In this document: piece by piece, positions 25,384 through 36,037 of the stretch
How the letters are laid out: each line of letters starts with the position of its first letter
How positions within the stretch are numbered: position 1 is the first letter of the stretch
NCBI GenBank assembly: GCA_020445605.1
Contig: JAGRGH010000031.1
Span: 62,001 to 126,000 of the forward strand
Direction: 5' to 3'
Source of the DNA: Chromatiales bacterium
Lineage (GTDB): Bacteria; Pseudomonadota; Gammaproteobacteria; JAGRGH01
DNA: 64,000 bases
Program-made: the position numbers and the translations under genes
The notes under the pieces: model-generated
What the model was told of the DNA's origin: nothing
Databases searched by the model: none
The model's input: the letters and a program-made list of their open reading frames with translations, nothing else

Positions 25384-26739
25384 TCAGTTCGCCTTGATAT
25401 CGTGCTTGCGCATGAGAGTGTACAGGGTCGGCCGGGTCACCCCGAGCATCTGGGCGGCCAGCGACACATTTCCGTTCGTGAACGCAAACGCGCGCTGGAT
25501 TGCCCGACTTTCGGCCTGGTCGCGGGCGGTCCGCAGATCGAGCAGCGCCTCGGCGGCAATCTCTTCGCCCGCGAGTTCCAGGTCGCCGGCCGAGATCAGG
25601 GTCGCGTCACTCATGATGACGGCGCGTTTGGACCGATTTTCGAGTTCGCGCACATTGCCGGGCCAGCTGTAGTCCTCGATTGCGCGCACGGCATCCGCGG
25701 CAAGCCCCTTGATCGGCCGTGCGAACTGCTCCGCGAAACGCTTCACGAACACCCGCGCCAGCACCACGGCGTCGCCGGAGCGTTCGCGCAGCGCCGGCAC
25801 GCGCACGGTGATTTCGCTGATGCGGTAGTAGAGATCCTCGCGAAATCCGCCCGATTCAATCATGGTCGGCAGATCCTGGTGCGTCGCGCAGACCACACGC
25901 ACATCGACCGGGATCTCCTTGCGCCCGCCGACGCGTTCGATCACGCGCTCCTGCAGAAAACGCAGCAGCTTTGCCTGCAAGGGGGACGGCAGATCGCCGA
26001 CCTCGTCGAGAAACAGCGTACCGCCATCGGCCATCTCGATCTTGCCGACGGTCTGCTTGGCCGCCCCGGTGAACGCACCGCGCTCGTAGCCGAACAGTTC
26101 GCTCTCGAGCAGCGTTTCGGGAATCGCCGCGCAGTTGATGGCCACGAACGGTCCACGCGCGCGCGGACTCAGCCGATGCAGTGCGCGCACGAGCAACTCC
26201 TTGCCCGTGCCGGACTCGCCGAGCAACAGCGTGGTGACCTCGGTCGGCGCGAGCTTTTCCACCGTCTGGCACACCCGTAGCATCTCCGGGCTGGTCGCGA
26301 CGATGCCCTCGAGCGCGGCGGTCTCGCTCTGGTTCAGCAGACGGCGGTTTTCGGCCTCGAGTTCAAAGACATGGTGGGCACGCGCGACCATGATCTGGAG
26401 CAGATCCGGGTCGATCGGCTTCTCAAAGAAGTCGTGCGCCCCGCGACCGATCGCGGCGACTGCCGTGGCGCGGTCATCGTGGCCGGAGATCACGATGACC
26501 TTGGTTGCCGGAAACTCACTGACGATCGCATCCAGTACCGCGAAGCCCTCGCTCACCCCGCCGGGATCGGGCGGCAGACCGAGGTCGAGCGTGACGACCG
26601 AAGGCCGCAAAGCGCGCACGCGCGCGAGCGCGGAATCGCGATCGCCGGCGACCTGAACATCAAAACCGTCGAACGCCCAGCGCAGCTGACTCTGAATGCC
26701 GGCATCGTCCTCAACCACGACCAGCGCGGGTTTGCTCAT
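25384..26739 (-). CDS. prsR: PrsR, sigma-54-dependent response regulator of the PEP-CTERM system
   Basis: A 451-residue NtrC-type regulator. Receiver domain 1-125 with phosphoacceptor D52 (VVTLDLGLPP) and K107; AAA+ domain with Walker A GESGTGKE (174-181), the sigma-54 contact loop GAFTGA (221-226) and TLFLDEVGD; a Fis-type helix-turn-helix at the C-terminus (NVSLAAQMLGVTRPTLYTLM). It matches the PEP-CTERM-box response regulator family. Start ATG 26739 overlaps the prsK stop (ATGA). It should activate sigma-54 promoters of tail-protein genes; two such promoters lie at 8339 and 9439. Confidence 0.93.
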   Translation of the reverse strand: MSKPALVVVEDDAGIQSQLRWAFDGFDVQVAGDRDSALARVRALRPSVVTLDLGLPPDPGGVSEGFAVLDAIVSEFPATKVIVISGHDDRATAVAAIGRGAHDFFEKPIDPDLLQIMVARAHHVFELEAENRRLLNQSETAALEGIVATSPEMLRVCQTVEKLAPTEVTTLLLGESGTGKELLVRALHRLSPRARGPFVAINCAAIPETLLESELFGYERGAFTGAAKQTVGKIEMADGGTLFLDEVGDLPSPLQAKLLRFLQERVIERVGGRKEIPVDVRVVCATHQDLPTMIESGGFREDLYYRISEITVRVPALRERSGDAVVLARVFVKRFAEQFARPIKGLAADAVRAIEDYSWPGNVRELENRSKRAVIMSDATLISAGDLELAGEEIAAEALLDLRTARDQAESRAIQRAFAFTNGNVSLAAQMLGVTRPTLYTLMRKHDIKAN

Positions 26740-28820
26740 GCGTCCGCCCCGGTCGCCGCGGACGCCCACTCCACGGGGATTTCGATCGTCATGGTCGTGC
26801 CCTTGCCTGGGCGACTTTCCACGTGCAGTCGGCCACCCAGGGCATGGATGAATTCACGGCTCTCGTAGGCGCCAATGCCCATGCCGGTGAGGCCCTTGGT
26901 GGAATCGAAAGGTTTGAACAACCGGTCGCGGATGAATTCTTCGTCCATTCCCGCGCCATCATCGATGACACTGACCGTCGCCCGATTGGCCCGCGATGCT
27001 AGCACAACGCCGACCGTGCCCCGCGCGCCGGCGGCGTCCTGCGCATTGTGAATAAGATGGCCGAGCACGGAGTGCAGCCGGTCCCGATCCGCGCGCACTA
27101 CCGCGCCCGCCAGGTCACCTTGCAGAGCGGGCACCGGTTCGCTCGCCGCGCATTCGGCAACCACCTCACCGACCAGCGGTTCAAGTTCAACCGCGGAATC
27201 CGGCGTGACCGGCCGCGCCTCGCGCAACTGCGCGAGCAGGCGCTTCATGCGCGCGACCGCATTCCCGACCGTGCCGAGCGCATCGTCGACGAAGGCCGGG
27301 TTGTCGCGGTGTCGTTCCGCATTGCGCACGACCAGCGCAAGTTGCGCGACGACGTTCTTCAGATCATGGATCACGAACGCGGCCAGGCGATTGAAGCCCT
27401 CGAACTGGCGCGCCGCACCCAGCGCCTCGGCCGCCTCGGCCTCGACCAGATGGATCGCGCACTGGCGCCCGGACATGCGCAGCAATTCGAGGTCTTCCCA
27501 GTTCAGGTGGATCGCCGGCTGCGGCGCCGCAAGCAGGACGAAACCGGTCAGGTCTTCGCGATGCAGCAATGGCACGATGAGCCAGGCCGCCTCCAGCTGT
27601 TCCAGCCACGGCGGCAGCACCAGCCCGGCGTAACTTTCCGGCTGCACACTGCGCTCGGGCAATACCACCACCCATTCGCGCTCGCGCAGAAAGCGGACCA
27701 TGGCGTCGTCGCCCGTCAGCGCCTCGAACCGCCCCGCGTCCATGGCCCAGCCGTCGCGGGGGCGGAAAAATCCGTGCTCGTCCACGGTCCAGACCCACGC
27801 GCCTGGGCTCTGCACGATCTGGGCAAGCGCCGCCGCCACGCGCCGATAAATCGGCTGACTGGAGTCCACCCCGGCCAGTGTGTTGGTCAGGCGCAGCCAT
27901 TCCTCGCGGTAGTCGTATCGATAGTTGAAAAAGTGCTTGTTGAGCAGCAGACGCAGCTGTGCGCGCCACTGTCCCGAGAACAGCAGCGCCATGAGCACGA
28001 CGAACGCGCCGGCCAGAAACAGCGCCTGCAGCGCGGTGCCCCATTCCCCGCCCTGTTCGCGCAGGTAATAGCCGACCGCGGCCATGACGACGAGATAGGA
28101 ACCGGCCGCCAGCAGGGTCGCCGAGTGGAACACGACGCCACGCGAGACAAACACCTCGACTGACCAGTCCGGATTGCGGGCCGCCGAAACCGCGATCAGC
28201 GGCACCATCAGCGCCAGCACCGCGCCGCGGGCCGCGAACAGACCCGGGTCGATGCGCTTGAACAGCATTGCGTCGGTGAACAGGAAGAAGTCGTAGGCGA
28301 ACATGCCGCCGACGCCGATACACAGGTACTTGATGGCCCAGCGCTGCTCGACACGCGTATTCCGGTAGAGCTGTTCGATCAGGATCAGCCCGATGACCGC
28401 GAGACCGGCGTGACCGGCCAGCCGCAGGTCGATGCCCAGTTTCGTTACGACACCCCGCGGGCCCCACTCCGCCGCGATGGCCATGGCCGTCAGGATCACT
28501 ACGCCCACGGCCGCCCCGACCGCGAGCCGCCGTACGTCGCGGCGCCCGGCGGTCTCCTCGGGGATCAGCGCAAGCAGCAGGTAGGCCGGCAGCGCGATCC
28601 ATGTGCCGGCGCGCAGAAGCTCGGCGGTCCACAGCAGACCCTCGGGTACGCCGCGGCCATCGGCCTCGATCGCGAACACGATCGCCCAGACCATGGTGAT
28701 GACGCTGGCGAGCAGCAGCAGGCCCCCGGCCGGACGGCCGCGCCAGTTGACGAGAAAAAGCACGCTGAGCAGCGCAAAGGCAACGCCGCCGGCGGCATGG
28801 CTGTAGAGGGCGAGGTTCAC
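26736..28820 (-). CDS. prsK: PrsK, XrtA/PEP-CTERM system histidine kinase
   Basis: A 694-residue membrane sensor kinase. The N-terminal third has seven or more transmembrane helices (residues 5-290), followed by a GAF-like region (about 300-460), an H-box FVIHDLKNVVAQ with H485, and a HATPase domain with N-box LIHNAQDA, G1 DDGAGMDEEFI and G2 GMGIGAYESREF. This is the PrsK architecture. Signal sensed is unknown. Translationally coupled to prsR, its evident partner. Confidence 0.92.
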   Translation of the reverse strand: MNLALYSHAAGGVAFALLSVLFLVNWRGRPAGGLLLLASVITMVWAIVFAIEADGRGVPEGLLWTAELLRAGTWIALPAYLLLALIPEETAGRRDVRRLAVGAAVGVVILTAMAIAAEWGPRGVVTKLGIDLRLAGHAGLAVIGLILIEQLYRNTRVEQRWAIKYLCIGVGGMFAYDFFLFTDAMLFKRIDPGLFAARGAVLALMVPLIAVSAARNPDWSVEVFVSRGVVFHSATLLAAGSYLVVMAAVGYYLREQGGEWGTALQALFLAGAFVVLMALLFSGQWRAQLRLLLNKHFFNYRYDYREEWLRLTNTLAGVDSSQPIYRRVAAALAQIVQSPGAWVWTVDEHGFFRPRDGWAMDAGRFEALTGDDAMVRFLREREWVVVLPERSVQPESYAGLVLPPWLEQLEAAWLIVPLLHREDLTGFVLLAAPQPAIHLNWEDLELLRMSGRQCAIHLVEAEAAEALGAARQFEGFNRLAAFVIHDLKNVVAQLALVVRNAERHRDNPAFVDDALGTVGNAVARMKRLLAQLREARPVTPDSAVELEPLVGEVVAECAASEPVPALQGDLAGAVVRADRDRLHSVLGHLIHNAQDAAGARGTVGVVLASRANRATVSVIDDGAGMDEEFIRDRLFKPFDSTKGLTGMGIGAYESREFIHALGGRLHVESRPGKGTTMTIEIPVEWASAATGADA

Positions 28821-28928
28821 CGGTTCGGCCGATTCGCGGCAAGCGGAGGGCGAATGAACTGCAAGATTATTGCACGCGGGCCCCGGGGATCCGCGCCGAA
28901 ACGGCGAACAGCATCGCCAGGCCGGCCG

Positions 28929-30329
28929 TCAACGTCCGCCCTTGCCCCAGAGCACCACCTCGACCGTGCGCAGGATGATGATCAGGTCCAGAAACAGGCT
29001 GGCGTTCTTGACGTAGTACAGATCGTATTCGAGCTTCGCCTCGGCATCGTCCGCCGACGATCCGTACTGGTAGCAGAGCTGGGCCCAGCCCGAGATGCCC
29101 GGTTTGACGCGGTGGCGCTCGTTGTAGAACGGAATCGTTTTCGCGAACGCCTCGACGAACTCGGGTCGCTCCGGCCGCGGCCCGACGAAACTCATGTCAC
29201 CACGCAGCACGTTCCAGATCTGCGGCAGTTCGTCGACGCGGGTCTTGCGCATCAGCCGACCGACCCGCGTGACGCGCGGATCGTCTTCGTCCGCGAAGCG
29301 CGCCACGCCATCGGCCTCGGCATCGGTGCGCATGCTGCGGAATTTCACGACTTGGAAGTGCCGGCCGTCGCGTCCGACCCGCGTCTGCCGAAACAGCACC
29401 GGCGCGGAACGGTCCTCGATCCAGATCGCCAGCGCCGCCACCGCGCCCACCGGCAGCGCGACCAGCAGCAACGCGGCCGACGCGAGCAGGTCCACCAGCC
29501 GCTTGCCGGCCTCGCCCAGACTGGAACTGCGGAAGGTTTCGGAGAACACCAGCCAGCCGGGGGTGAGCAGCCGGATCGGCAACAGGTTCAGCTCCCGCTC
29601 GAAAAACCGGATCAGGTCGACGACCTCGATGCCGGCCAGCTTGCAGTCGAGCAACCCGTGCACATCCAGGCCCCGGCGCCGCTCGTCGAGTGCGACGACG
29701 ATCTCGTCGACCTGCTGACGAAGCGCGAAGTCCAGCAAAGGGGCGCCCGTTTCGAGGTCGATCAGCCGGTCGTCGCCGACGCGGATCGGGCCGTCCTCGC
29801 AGCGAACGAAGCCGACGATCTGAAAACCGCGCAGCCGGCGGGGCTCCAACGCCGACTGGATACGCGCCGCGTTCTTGCCCGCCCCCAGAACCAGCACACG
29901 GCGCTGGCGGGTCCGGTCGCCGAACGCCGCGAAGAAAACGGCGCGGGTACCGAGCAGCAGCGCGAAATCGCAGACCAGCGCCATCGCAAACGCGCCACGC
30001 CCGATGAACAGCGCGGGAAACAGATAAAACGCCAGCGACATGCCCGCGGCGCTGAACGCGAGCGCGACGAGGACCCGCGCGAGCATGCCGACATGGCCCT
30101 GCGTGAGTCCGCGCTGGTAGAGCCCCATTGCCGCGAGTGCGACCACGTTGATCCCCGCGAACACCACCGCCGACCACGCAACGTTAGGCGCGCCGAACAG
30201 GGCTTCGGCCTCCTCGGTCGGGAAACGAAGCGCGATGCCCAGGTAAATGGACACGGCCGCGGCCAGCCACTCGCCAAACGCAAGCAGCAGAAACGCACGC
30301 GGAATGTAATGTCCGAACAGACGAACCAT
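28929..30329 (-). CDS. Polyprenyl glycosylphosphotransferase (sugar transferase, EpsB-like, PEP-CTERM associated)
   Basis: A 466-residue inner-membrane enzyme that would transfer a sugar-1-phosphate to undecaprenyl phosphate and start exopolysaccharide repeat assembly. Four to five N-terminal transmembrane helices, a CoA-binding-like domain (VLVLGAGKNAARIQSAL), a fifth membrane segment (DLLASAALLLVALPVGAVAAL) and the bacterial sugar transferase core (VLFRQTRVGRDGRHFQVVKF, GDMSFVGPRPERPEFVE, KPGISGWAQLCYQYG). ATG 30329 is preferred over 30341 because a GCGAGG ribosome site precedes it. Typical member of exosortase A clusters; reads toward prsK with a 108-base gap. Confidence 0.9.
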   Translation of the reverse strand: MVRLFGHYIPRAFLLLAFGEWLAAAVSIYLGIALRFPTEEAEALFGAPNVAWSAVVFAGINVVALAAMGLYQRGLTQGHVGMLARVLVALAFSAAGMSLAFYLFPALFIGRGAFAMALVCDFALLLGTRAVFFAAFGDRTRQRRVLVLGAGKNAARIQSALEPRRLRGFQIVGFVRCEDGPIRVGDDRLIDLETGAPLLDFALRQQVDEIVVALDERRRGLDVHGLLDCKLAGIEVVDLIRFFERELNLLPIRLLTPGWLVFSETFRSSSLGEAGKRLVDLLASAALLLVALPVGAVAALAIWIEDRSAPVLFRQTRVGRDGRHFQVVKFRSMRTDAEADGVARFADEDDPRVTRVGRLMRKTRVDELPQIWNVLRGDMSFVGPRPERPEFVEAFAKTIPFYNERHRVKPGISGWAQLCYQYGSSADDAEAKLEYDLYYVKNASLFLDLIIILRTVEVVLWGKGGR

Positions 30330-30605
30330 GGACCTCGCCATGCCGGCGCGTCGCAAGCCACGACGATCCGGCCGATCTACCCCAAGCCTCAGCCGAACAT
30401 ACCCTAGATCGCGGTCGCTGTCCGCGACAGGCATTGACCTCAGCGCGCCGATGAACCCCCGCCCGGGACCGACCGACGGCCAGATCGTTGCTGTGGCGTC
30501 GCGCCGCGGTGGCGACCGGCAACGAATCTGGGTCCGCGTTTCAACAGCCTGATAGAATTCCGCGGCTTCGATCCCACCGCGCCGGCTCACCGAGCGTCAC
30601 TCGCC

Positions 30606-31883
30606 ATGTCCGCCCCCGAACAACCCGTGATCGGCATCGTTGGCCTTGGCTATGTCGGCCTGCCGCTGGCCGTCGCATTCGGCCGCCGCTATCCGACCGT
30701 CGGTTTCGACATCAGCCGTTCCAGAATCAACGCCTTGCGAGCCGGGCACGACGCATCGCTGGAGGTCGAACCGGCCGAACTCGCGACCGCGACCGAACTG
30801 GAGTTTGCTGACGATGTGGCAGCACTTGGCCGCTGCAATGTCTACATCGTGACCGTGCCCACGCCGATCGACGAACACAAGGCGCCGGACCTCAGCCCCC
30901 TGCGTTCGGCGAGTCGCACCGTCGGCTCGGTGCTGAAGGCCGGCGACACCGTCGTCTACGAGTCGACGGTGTATCCAGGTGCGACCGAAGAGGTCTGCGT
31001 GCCGATCCTCGAGGCCGAATCGGGGCTGCGTTTTAACATTGATTTCTTCGCCGGATACAGCCCCGAACGCATCAACCCGGGCGATCGCCAGCGCCGACTG
31101 GAGAACATCGTCAAGGTCACCAGCGGCTCGACGCCGGCGACCGCCGAGTTCGTCGATGCGCTGTACCGCGCGATCATTCCCGCGGGAACGCACCGCGCAT
31201 CGAGCATCCGCGTCGCCGAAGCCGCGAAGGTCATCGAGAACACGCAGCGCGATCTCAATATCGCGTTGATCAACGAACTCGCGCTCATTTTCAACCGGCT
31301 CGGGATTGATACGATCGAGGTGCTGGAGGCCGCGGGCACGAAATGGAACTTCCTGCCGTTCCGCCCGGGCCTGGTCGGCGGCCATTGCATCGGCGTGGAT
31401 CCCTACTACCTGACCTACAAGGCGCAGGCGATCGGCTACCAGCCCGACGTGATACTGGCCGGCCGGCGCATCAACGACGAGATGGGCCGCTATGTCGCCC
31501 GCGAGGTCGTGCGGCTGATGATCCGCCGGCGTGTATGTGTGGCGGACGCCCGCGTGCTGGTACTCGGCGCGACCTTCAAGGAGAACTGCCCGGATCTGCG
31601 CAACTCGCGCGTGCGCGACATCGTCGACGAACTGGGCACGTTCGGCGTCACGGTCGACCTCCACGACCCCTGGGCCGAGGTCACCGAGATGCGCCATGAG
31701 TTCGGCTGCGATCCGGTCGGCGAGCCGGAGCACGGCGTCTATCACGCCATCGTGCTGGCCGTCGCGCACCGTCAGTTCGCTGCGTTGGGCGCCGACGGCA
31801 TCCGTCGCTTTGGCCGGCCCGATGCTGTCCTCTACGACGTCAAGTCGCTGCTGCCCGCGGGCGCGACCGACGGTCGGCTCTGA
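30606..31883 (+). CDS. tviB: Nucleotide sugar dehydrogenase, TviB/WbpA-like
   Basis: A 425-residue UDP-N-acetylhexosamine 6-dehydrogenase family member. NAD-binding [10 protein letters not shown] (residues 13-22), [17 protein letters not shown], catalytic cysteine in [15 protein letters not shown], and [15 protein letters not shown] near the C-terminus. The text agrees with the Vi-antigen TviB type that makes UDP-GlcNAcA, though UDP-glucose dehydrogenases are related. It is divergent from the sugar transferase, with 276 bases between, and forms an operon with the epimerase 25 bases downstream. Supplies acidic sugars for the polymer. Confidence 0.88.
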   Translation: MSAPEQPVIGIVGLGYVGLPLAVAFGRRYPTVGFDISRSRINALRAGHDASLEVEPAELATATELEFADDVAALGRCNVYIVTVPTPIDEHKAPDLSPLRSASRTVGSVLKAGDTVVYESTVYPGATEEVCVPILEAESGLRFNIDFFAGYSPERINPGDRQRRLENIVKVTSGSTPATAEFVDALYRAIIPAGTHRASSIRVAEAAKVIENTQRDLNIALINELALIFNRLGIDTIEVLEAAGTKWNFLPFRPGLVGGHCIGVDPYYLTYKAQAIGYQPDVILAGRRINDEMGRYVAREVVRLMIRRRVCVADARVLVLGATFKENCPDLRNSRVRDIVDELGTFGVTVDLHDPWAEVTEMRHEFGCDPVGEPEHGVYHAIVLAVAHRQFAALGADGIRRFGRPDAVLYDVKSLLPAGATDGRL

Positions 31884-31908
31884 TTCACCCAATGATCCTG
31901 AACGCGTA

Positions 31909-32916
31909 ATGAAAGTCCTGATCACCGGCTCGGCCGGATTCATCGGCTCGGCGCTGAGCCTGCGCCTGCTCGAACGCGGCGACGAGGTCCTCGGCGTCGA
32001 CAACCTGAACGACTACTACGACGTCGAACTGAAGAAGGCGCGGCTTGCCCGCCATTCAGACCATCCCGGCTATACCGATGCGCGGGTGGATATCGCGGAC
32101 CGGCCGGCGCTGACCGAACTGTTTGCGCGACATCGCCCGCAACGCGTGGTGAATCTCGCCGCCCAGGCCGGGGTGCGCTATTCGCTCGAGAACCCGCATG
32201 CCTATGTCGACAGCAACATCGTCGGTTTCGTGAATCTGCTCGAAGGCTGCCGGCACTACGGCGTCGAGCACCTCGTGTTCGCCTCGTCGAGTTCAGTGTA
32301 CGGAGCGAATACGCATATGCCGTTTTCCGTGCACGACAATGTCGACCATCCGCTGAGCCTGTATGCGGCGAGCAAAAAGTCCAACGAATTGATGGCGCAT
32401 ACCTACAGCCATCTGTACGGATTGCCTGCCACAGGCCTGCGTTTCTTCACGGTCTACGGACCATGGGGCCGACCGGACATGGCGCTGTTCCTGTTCACGC
32501 GCAAGATGCTTGCCGGTGAACCGATCCCGGTGTTCAACAACGGCGATCACAAACGCGACTTCACCTATATCGACGACATCGTCGAGGGTGTGATCCAGAC
32601 GCTGGACCGCCCGGCGCAACCGAACGCACAGTGGAGTGGCGAGGCGCCAGACCCCGCGACGAGTCGCGCCCCGTACCGGCTCTACAACATCGGCAACTCC
32701 AAGCCGGTCGACCTGATGCACTACATCAAGGTGCTGGAAGGCTGTCTTGGCATCCAGGCCGAAAAGGATTTCCTGCCCTTGCAGGACGGCGACGTCCCCT
32801 ACACCTGGGCCGACACCCAGGCACTCAGCGACGATACCGGTTATCGCCCGGACACCCCGGTCGAAACCGGCGTGGCGCGATTCGTGGAGTGGTATCGCGC
32901 CTACTACAGGCTGTGA
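31909..32916 (+). CDS. NAD-dependent epimerase, UDP-glucuronate 4-epimerase-like
   Basis: A 335-residue extended SDR epimerase: [14 protein letters not shown] (NAD site), [39 protein letters not shown], catalytic SSSSVYG and YAASKKSNE (YxxxK), and [17 protein letters not shown]. The last phrase and the NDYYD motif point to UDP-GlcA 4-epimerase rather than GalE. Forms an operon with the TviB-like dehydrogenase; together they would give a 4-epimerised uronic acid donor (GalA or GalNAcA type). Confidence 0.87.
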   Translation: MKVLITGSAGFIGSALSLRLLERGDEVLGVDNLNDYYDVELKKARLARHSDHPGYTDARVDIADRPALTELFARHRPQRVVNLAAQAGVRYSLENPHAYVDSNIVGFVNLLEGCRHYGVEHLVFASSSSVYGANTHMPFSVHDNVDHPLSLYAASKKSNELMAHTYSHLYGLPATGLRFFTVYGPWGRPDMALFLFTRKMLAGEPIPVFNNGDHKRDFTYIDDIVEGVIQTLDRPAQPNAQWSGEAPDPATSRAPYRLYNIGNSKPVDLMHYIKVLEGCLGIQAEKDFLPLQDGDVPYTWADTQALSDDTGYRPDTPVETGVARFVEWYRAYYRL

Positions 32917-32988
32917 GCGGCCACGGGCAGGCTGGCGAGCCGCGGAAATTCGCCCAGGCGCGAGCGGGACAGGGCCTGATCGTCAGGC

Positions 32989-33768
32989 TCAGGCCATGCC
33001 GATGATGTTGTAGCCGCCGTCCACGTACAACACGGTTCCGGTGATTCCGGACGCCAAGTCCGAACACAGAAACGCAGCGGCGTTGCCGACTTCCTCGATC
33101 GTGACATTGCGGCGCAGCGGGGTGAGTTCCTCGCCACGCGCGAGCATGCTGCGGAAATTTGCGATGCCGGCCGCCGCCAGCGTCTTGATCGGACCGGCGG
33201 AAATCGCGTTCACGCGAATCCCTTCCGGGCCCATTGATGCCGCCATGTAGCGAACGTTCGCTTCCAACGCCGCCTTCGCGACGCCCATGACGTTGTACGA
33301 CGGCACGGTGCGCACCGCGCCGAGATACGACAGTGTGATCAGCGACGGATCGCGGCCGTTCTTGAGCAGCGGCGCGGCCGCCTTCGCCAACGCGACGAAG
33401 CTGTAGGCGCTGATGTCGTGCGCGATCTGGAAGTTCTCGCGCGTCACGCTCTCGTGAAACAGTCCTTCGAGCGCCTCGCGCGGCGCGAAGCCGATGGAGT
33501 GCACGATCACCTCGAGCCCGTCCCAGTGCTGACCGAGATCGGCGAACAGCCGTTCGATGTGGTCGTCGCGTGACACGTCGAGCTCGAACACGAGCTTCGA
33601 TCCGCACTCGGCGGCGAACTTCTCGACCCGGCCCTGGAGTTTCTCGTTCTGGTAGGTGAACGCCAGTTCGGCGCCCTCGCGATGCATGGCCTGCGCGATG
33701 CCCCAGGCGATGGATCGATTACTCGCCACGCCCGTGATGAGCGCGCGCTTGCCCTGCATGAATCCCAT
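32989..33768 (-). CDS. fabI: Enoyl-[acyl-carrier-protein] reductase FabI
   Basis: A 259-residue NADH-dependent enoyl-ACP reductase for the last step of fatty acid elongation. Family marks: [32 protein letters not shown], the active-site YNVMGVAK (Tyr-x6-Lys) and [14 protein letters not shown]. Start at 33768 (MGFMQGK) gives the usual length; the open frame to 33990 is upstream non-coding. Divergent from the ABC importer operon with about 88 bases between starts. Confidence 0.97.
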   Translation of the reverse strand: MGFMQGKRALITGVASNRSIAWGIAQAMHREGAELAFTYQNEKLQGRVEKFAAECGSKLVFELDVSRDDHIERLFADLGQHWDGLEVIVHSIGFAPREALEGLFHESVTRENFQIAHDISAYSFVALAKAAAPLLKNGRDPSLITLSYLGAVRTVPSYNVMGVAKAALEANVRYMAASMGPEGIRVNAISAGPIKTLAAAGIANFRSMLARGEELTPLRRNVTIEEVGNAAAFLCSDLASGITGTVLYVDGGYNIIGMA

Positions 33769-33856
33769 GTTGGCTCCGGCTGTGTACCACTTCGAAGGGC
33801 TTGCTATGATCCGGCCCCGGCGCGGCCCTGACAAGCCGCACGAGCACCCCGCCCTG

Positions 33857-36037
33857 ATGCCGATCCCGAGCCAAGCCGTTTTCTCCACCCTGCCACGCGC
33901 CCTCGTGCTCGGCGCCGGCATGCTGCTCGGCGGGTGTTCGGGCGAGAACTGGAACAACCCGTATCCGCCCGGTGACGCGGGAAGATCCATCCTCTACGCG
34001 GCATTCGAGGAACGCCCCAAGCATCTGGACCCGGCGCGCTCCTACAGCTCGAACGAATATGCGTTCATCGCGCAGATCTACGAGCCGCCACTGCAATACC
34101 ACTTCCTGAAGCGACCGTACGAACTGGTGCCGCTCGCCGCAACCCGGCTACCCGACGAAGTCCGCCTGGACGCCCGCGGCCAGCCGGTCGCCCCAGGCAC
34201 GCCGCCCGACCAGGTCGCCTTCACCGAGATCACCGTCGAGATTCGTGACGACCTGCGCTATCAGCCGCATCCGGCGCTGGCGCGCGATGCCGCAGGCGCC
34301 CTGCTCCATCACGCGCTGGGCGCGGCCGAAATCGCGCAGACCAACCGCCTGGCCGACTTTGCCCGGAGCGGCACCCGCGCGGCGACGGCTGCCGATTACA
34401 TCTATCAGATCAAGCGACTCGCCGATCCGGCGACCCATTGCCCGATCGCCGCCCTGCTCGGCGACTACATCGTCGGATTCAGCGATTTCGGCGCGGCGAT
34501 CAAGGCAAAACGCGAGGCCGCCGACAGCGGCACCTGGATCGATCTGCGCGAGACGGAACTGCCCGGAGTGGTCGCGCTCGACGAGCACCGCTACCGCATC
34601 CGGCTCAAGGGCCAGTACCCGCAGTTCCGCTTCTGGCTCGCGATGCCGTTTTTCTCGCCCATGCCCTGGGAGGCGGACCGCTTCTATGCGCAGCCCGGAT
34701 TGGCCGAGCGCAACATCAGCCTCGACTGGTATCCGATCGGCACCGGTCCGTACTGGCTGAGCGAAAACAACCCGAACCTGCGCATGGTGCTCGATCGCAA
34801 TCCGCACTTTCGCGGCGAACCCTACCCGGACCATGGTGAACCCGCCGATGTCGGGCGCGGACTGCTCGCGGACGCCGGTCGGCCCATGCCGTTCATCGAC
34901 CGCGCGCAGTTCAATCTCGAGAAGGAAAACATCCCGTACTGGACGAAGTTCCTGCAGGGCTATTACGACAGCTCGGGCATCAGCTCGGACAGCTTCGACC
35001 AGGCCGTGCAGTTCGGCGCCGGCGGCGATGCGCAGCTGACCGAGTCCATGCGCGCGCAGGGCATCGAACTGGTCACCGCGGTCGAGACCTCGATCTTCTA
35101 CACCGGCTTCAACTGGCTCGACCCGGTTGTCGGCGGCGACAGCGACCGCGCACGACTGCTGCGACAGGCCATCGCCATCGCCGTGGACTATGAGGAATAC
35201 ATCTCGATCTTCACCAACGGCCGCGGACTGCCCGCGCAGGGCCCGCTGCCGCCGCTGATCTTTGGCCATCGCGACGGCCAGGCCGGCATCAATCCATACG
35301 TCTACGAATGGCGCGACGGCGAGCCGCGGCGGCGCCCGATCGACGACGCACGTGCACTGATGCGTGAAGCGGGCTATCCGGACGGCATCGACCGCGATAC
35401 CGGCAAGTCGCTGGTGCTGTATCTGGACACGGTCGGCTCGGGGCCCGACTCGAAGGCACGTCTGAACTGGTTCCGCAAACAGTTCACGAAACTCGGCATC
35501 CAGCTCGTGATCCGTAACACCGACTACAACCGGTTTCAGGAAAAGATGCTCACGGGCACCGCACAGATCTACCAATGGGGCTGGAACGCCGACTATCCGG
35601 ACCCGGAGAACTTCTTCTTCCTGCTGTACGGTCCGAATGCGAAGGTCGGTCACAAGGGCGAGAACGCCTCGAACTACTCGAACCCGCAGTTCGACGCCCT
35701 GTTCGACCGCATGAAGAACACCGAGGACAGCCCGGAACGGCTTGTCATCATCGACCGGATGCTCGATACGGTGCGACGCGACGGCCCATGGCTCTGGGGC
35801 TTTCATCCGAAGGCCTATTCCCTGCACCATCGCTGGGTCAACAACATCAAGCCCAACCTGATGGCAAACAACCTGCTCAAGTACAAGCGCATCGATGCAG
35901 CCGAACGCGGGCAGGCACGCAATGAGTGGAACCGACCGGTGGTCTGGCCGGTCGTCGCACTGGTGATCGCCGTCCTGGTCTCGCTGATCCCGGCCGTGTG
36001 GACCTGGCGTCGCAAGCAACGGGCACGCGCACTGTGA
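33857..36037 (+). CDS. ABC transporter substrate-binding protein, family 5, lipoprotein
   Basis: A 726-residue peptide/oligopeptide-binding protein with a lipoprotein signal peptide (lipobox LLGGC, Cys27) and the SBP_bac_5 fold ([78 protein letters not shown]). Unusually it ends in a transmembrane helix (about 698-717, [18 protein letters not shown]) plus a basic tail, giving two membrane anchors. ATG 33857 was chosen because it begins the signal peptide; 33806 is an alternative. First of four overlapping importer genes. Confidence 0.88.
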   Translation: MPIPSQAVFSTLPRALVLGAGMLLGGCSGENWNNPYPPGDAGRSILYAAFEERPKHLDPARSYSSNEYAFIAQIYEPPLQYHFLKRPYELVPLAATRLPDEVRLDARGQPVAPGTPPDQVAFTEITVEIRDDLRYQPHPALARDAAGALLHHALGAAEIAQTNRLADFARSGTRAATAADYIYQIKRLADPATHCPIAALLGDYIVGFSDFGAAIKAKREAADSGTWIDLRETELPGVVALDEHRYRIRLKGQYPQFRFWLAMPFFSPMPWEADRFYAQPGLAERNISLDWYPIGTGPYWLSENNPNLRMVLDRNPHFRGEPYPDHGEPADVGRGLLADAGRPMPFIDRAQFNLEKENIPYWTKFLQGYYDSSGISSDSFDQAVQFGAGGDAQLTESMRAQGIELVTAVETSIFYTGFNWLDPVVGGDSDRARLLRQAIAIAVDYEEYISIFTNGRGLPAQGPLPPLIFGHRDGQAGINPYVYEWRDGEPRRRPIDDARALMREAGYPDGIDRDTGKSLVLYLDTVGSGPDSKARLNWFRKQFTKLGIQLVIRNTDYNRFQEKMLTGTAQIYQWGWNADYPDPENFFFLLYGPNAKVGHKGENASNYSNPQFDALFDRMKNTEDSPERLVIIDRMLDTVRRDGPWLWGFHPKAYSLHHRWVNNIKPNLMANNLLKYKRIDAAERGQARNEWNRPVVWPVVALVIAVLVSLIPAVWTWRRKQRARAL

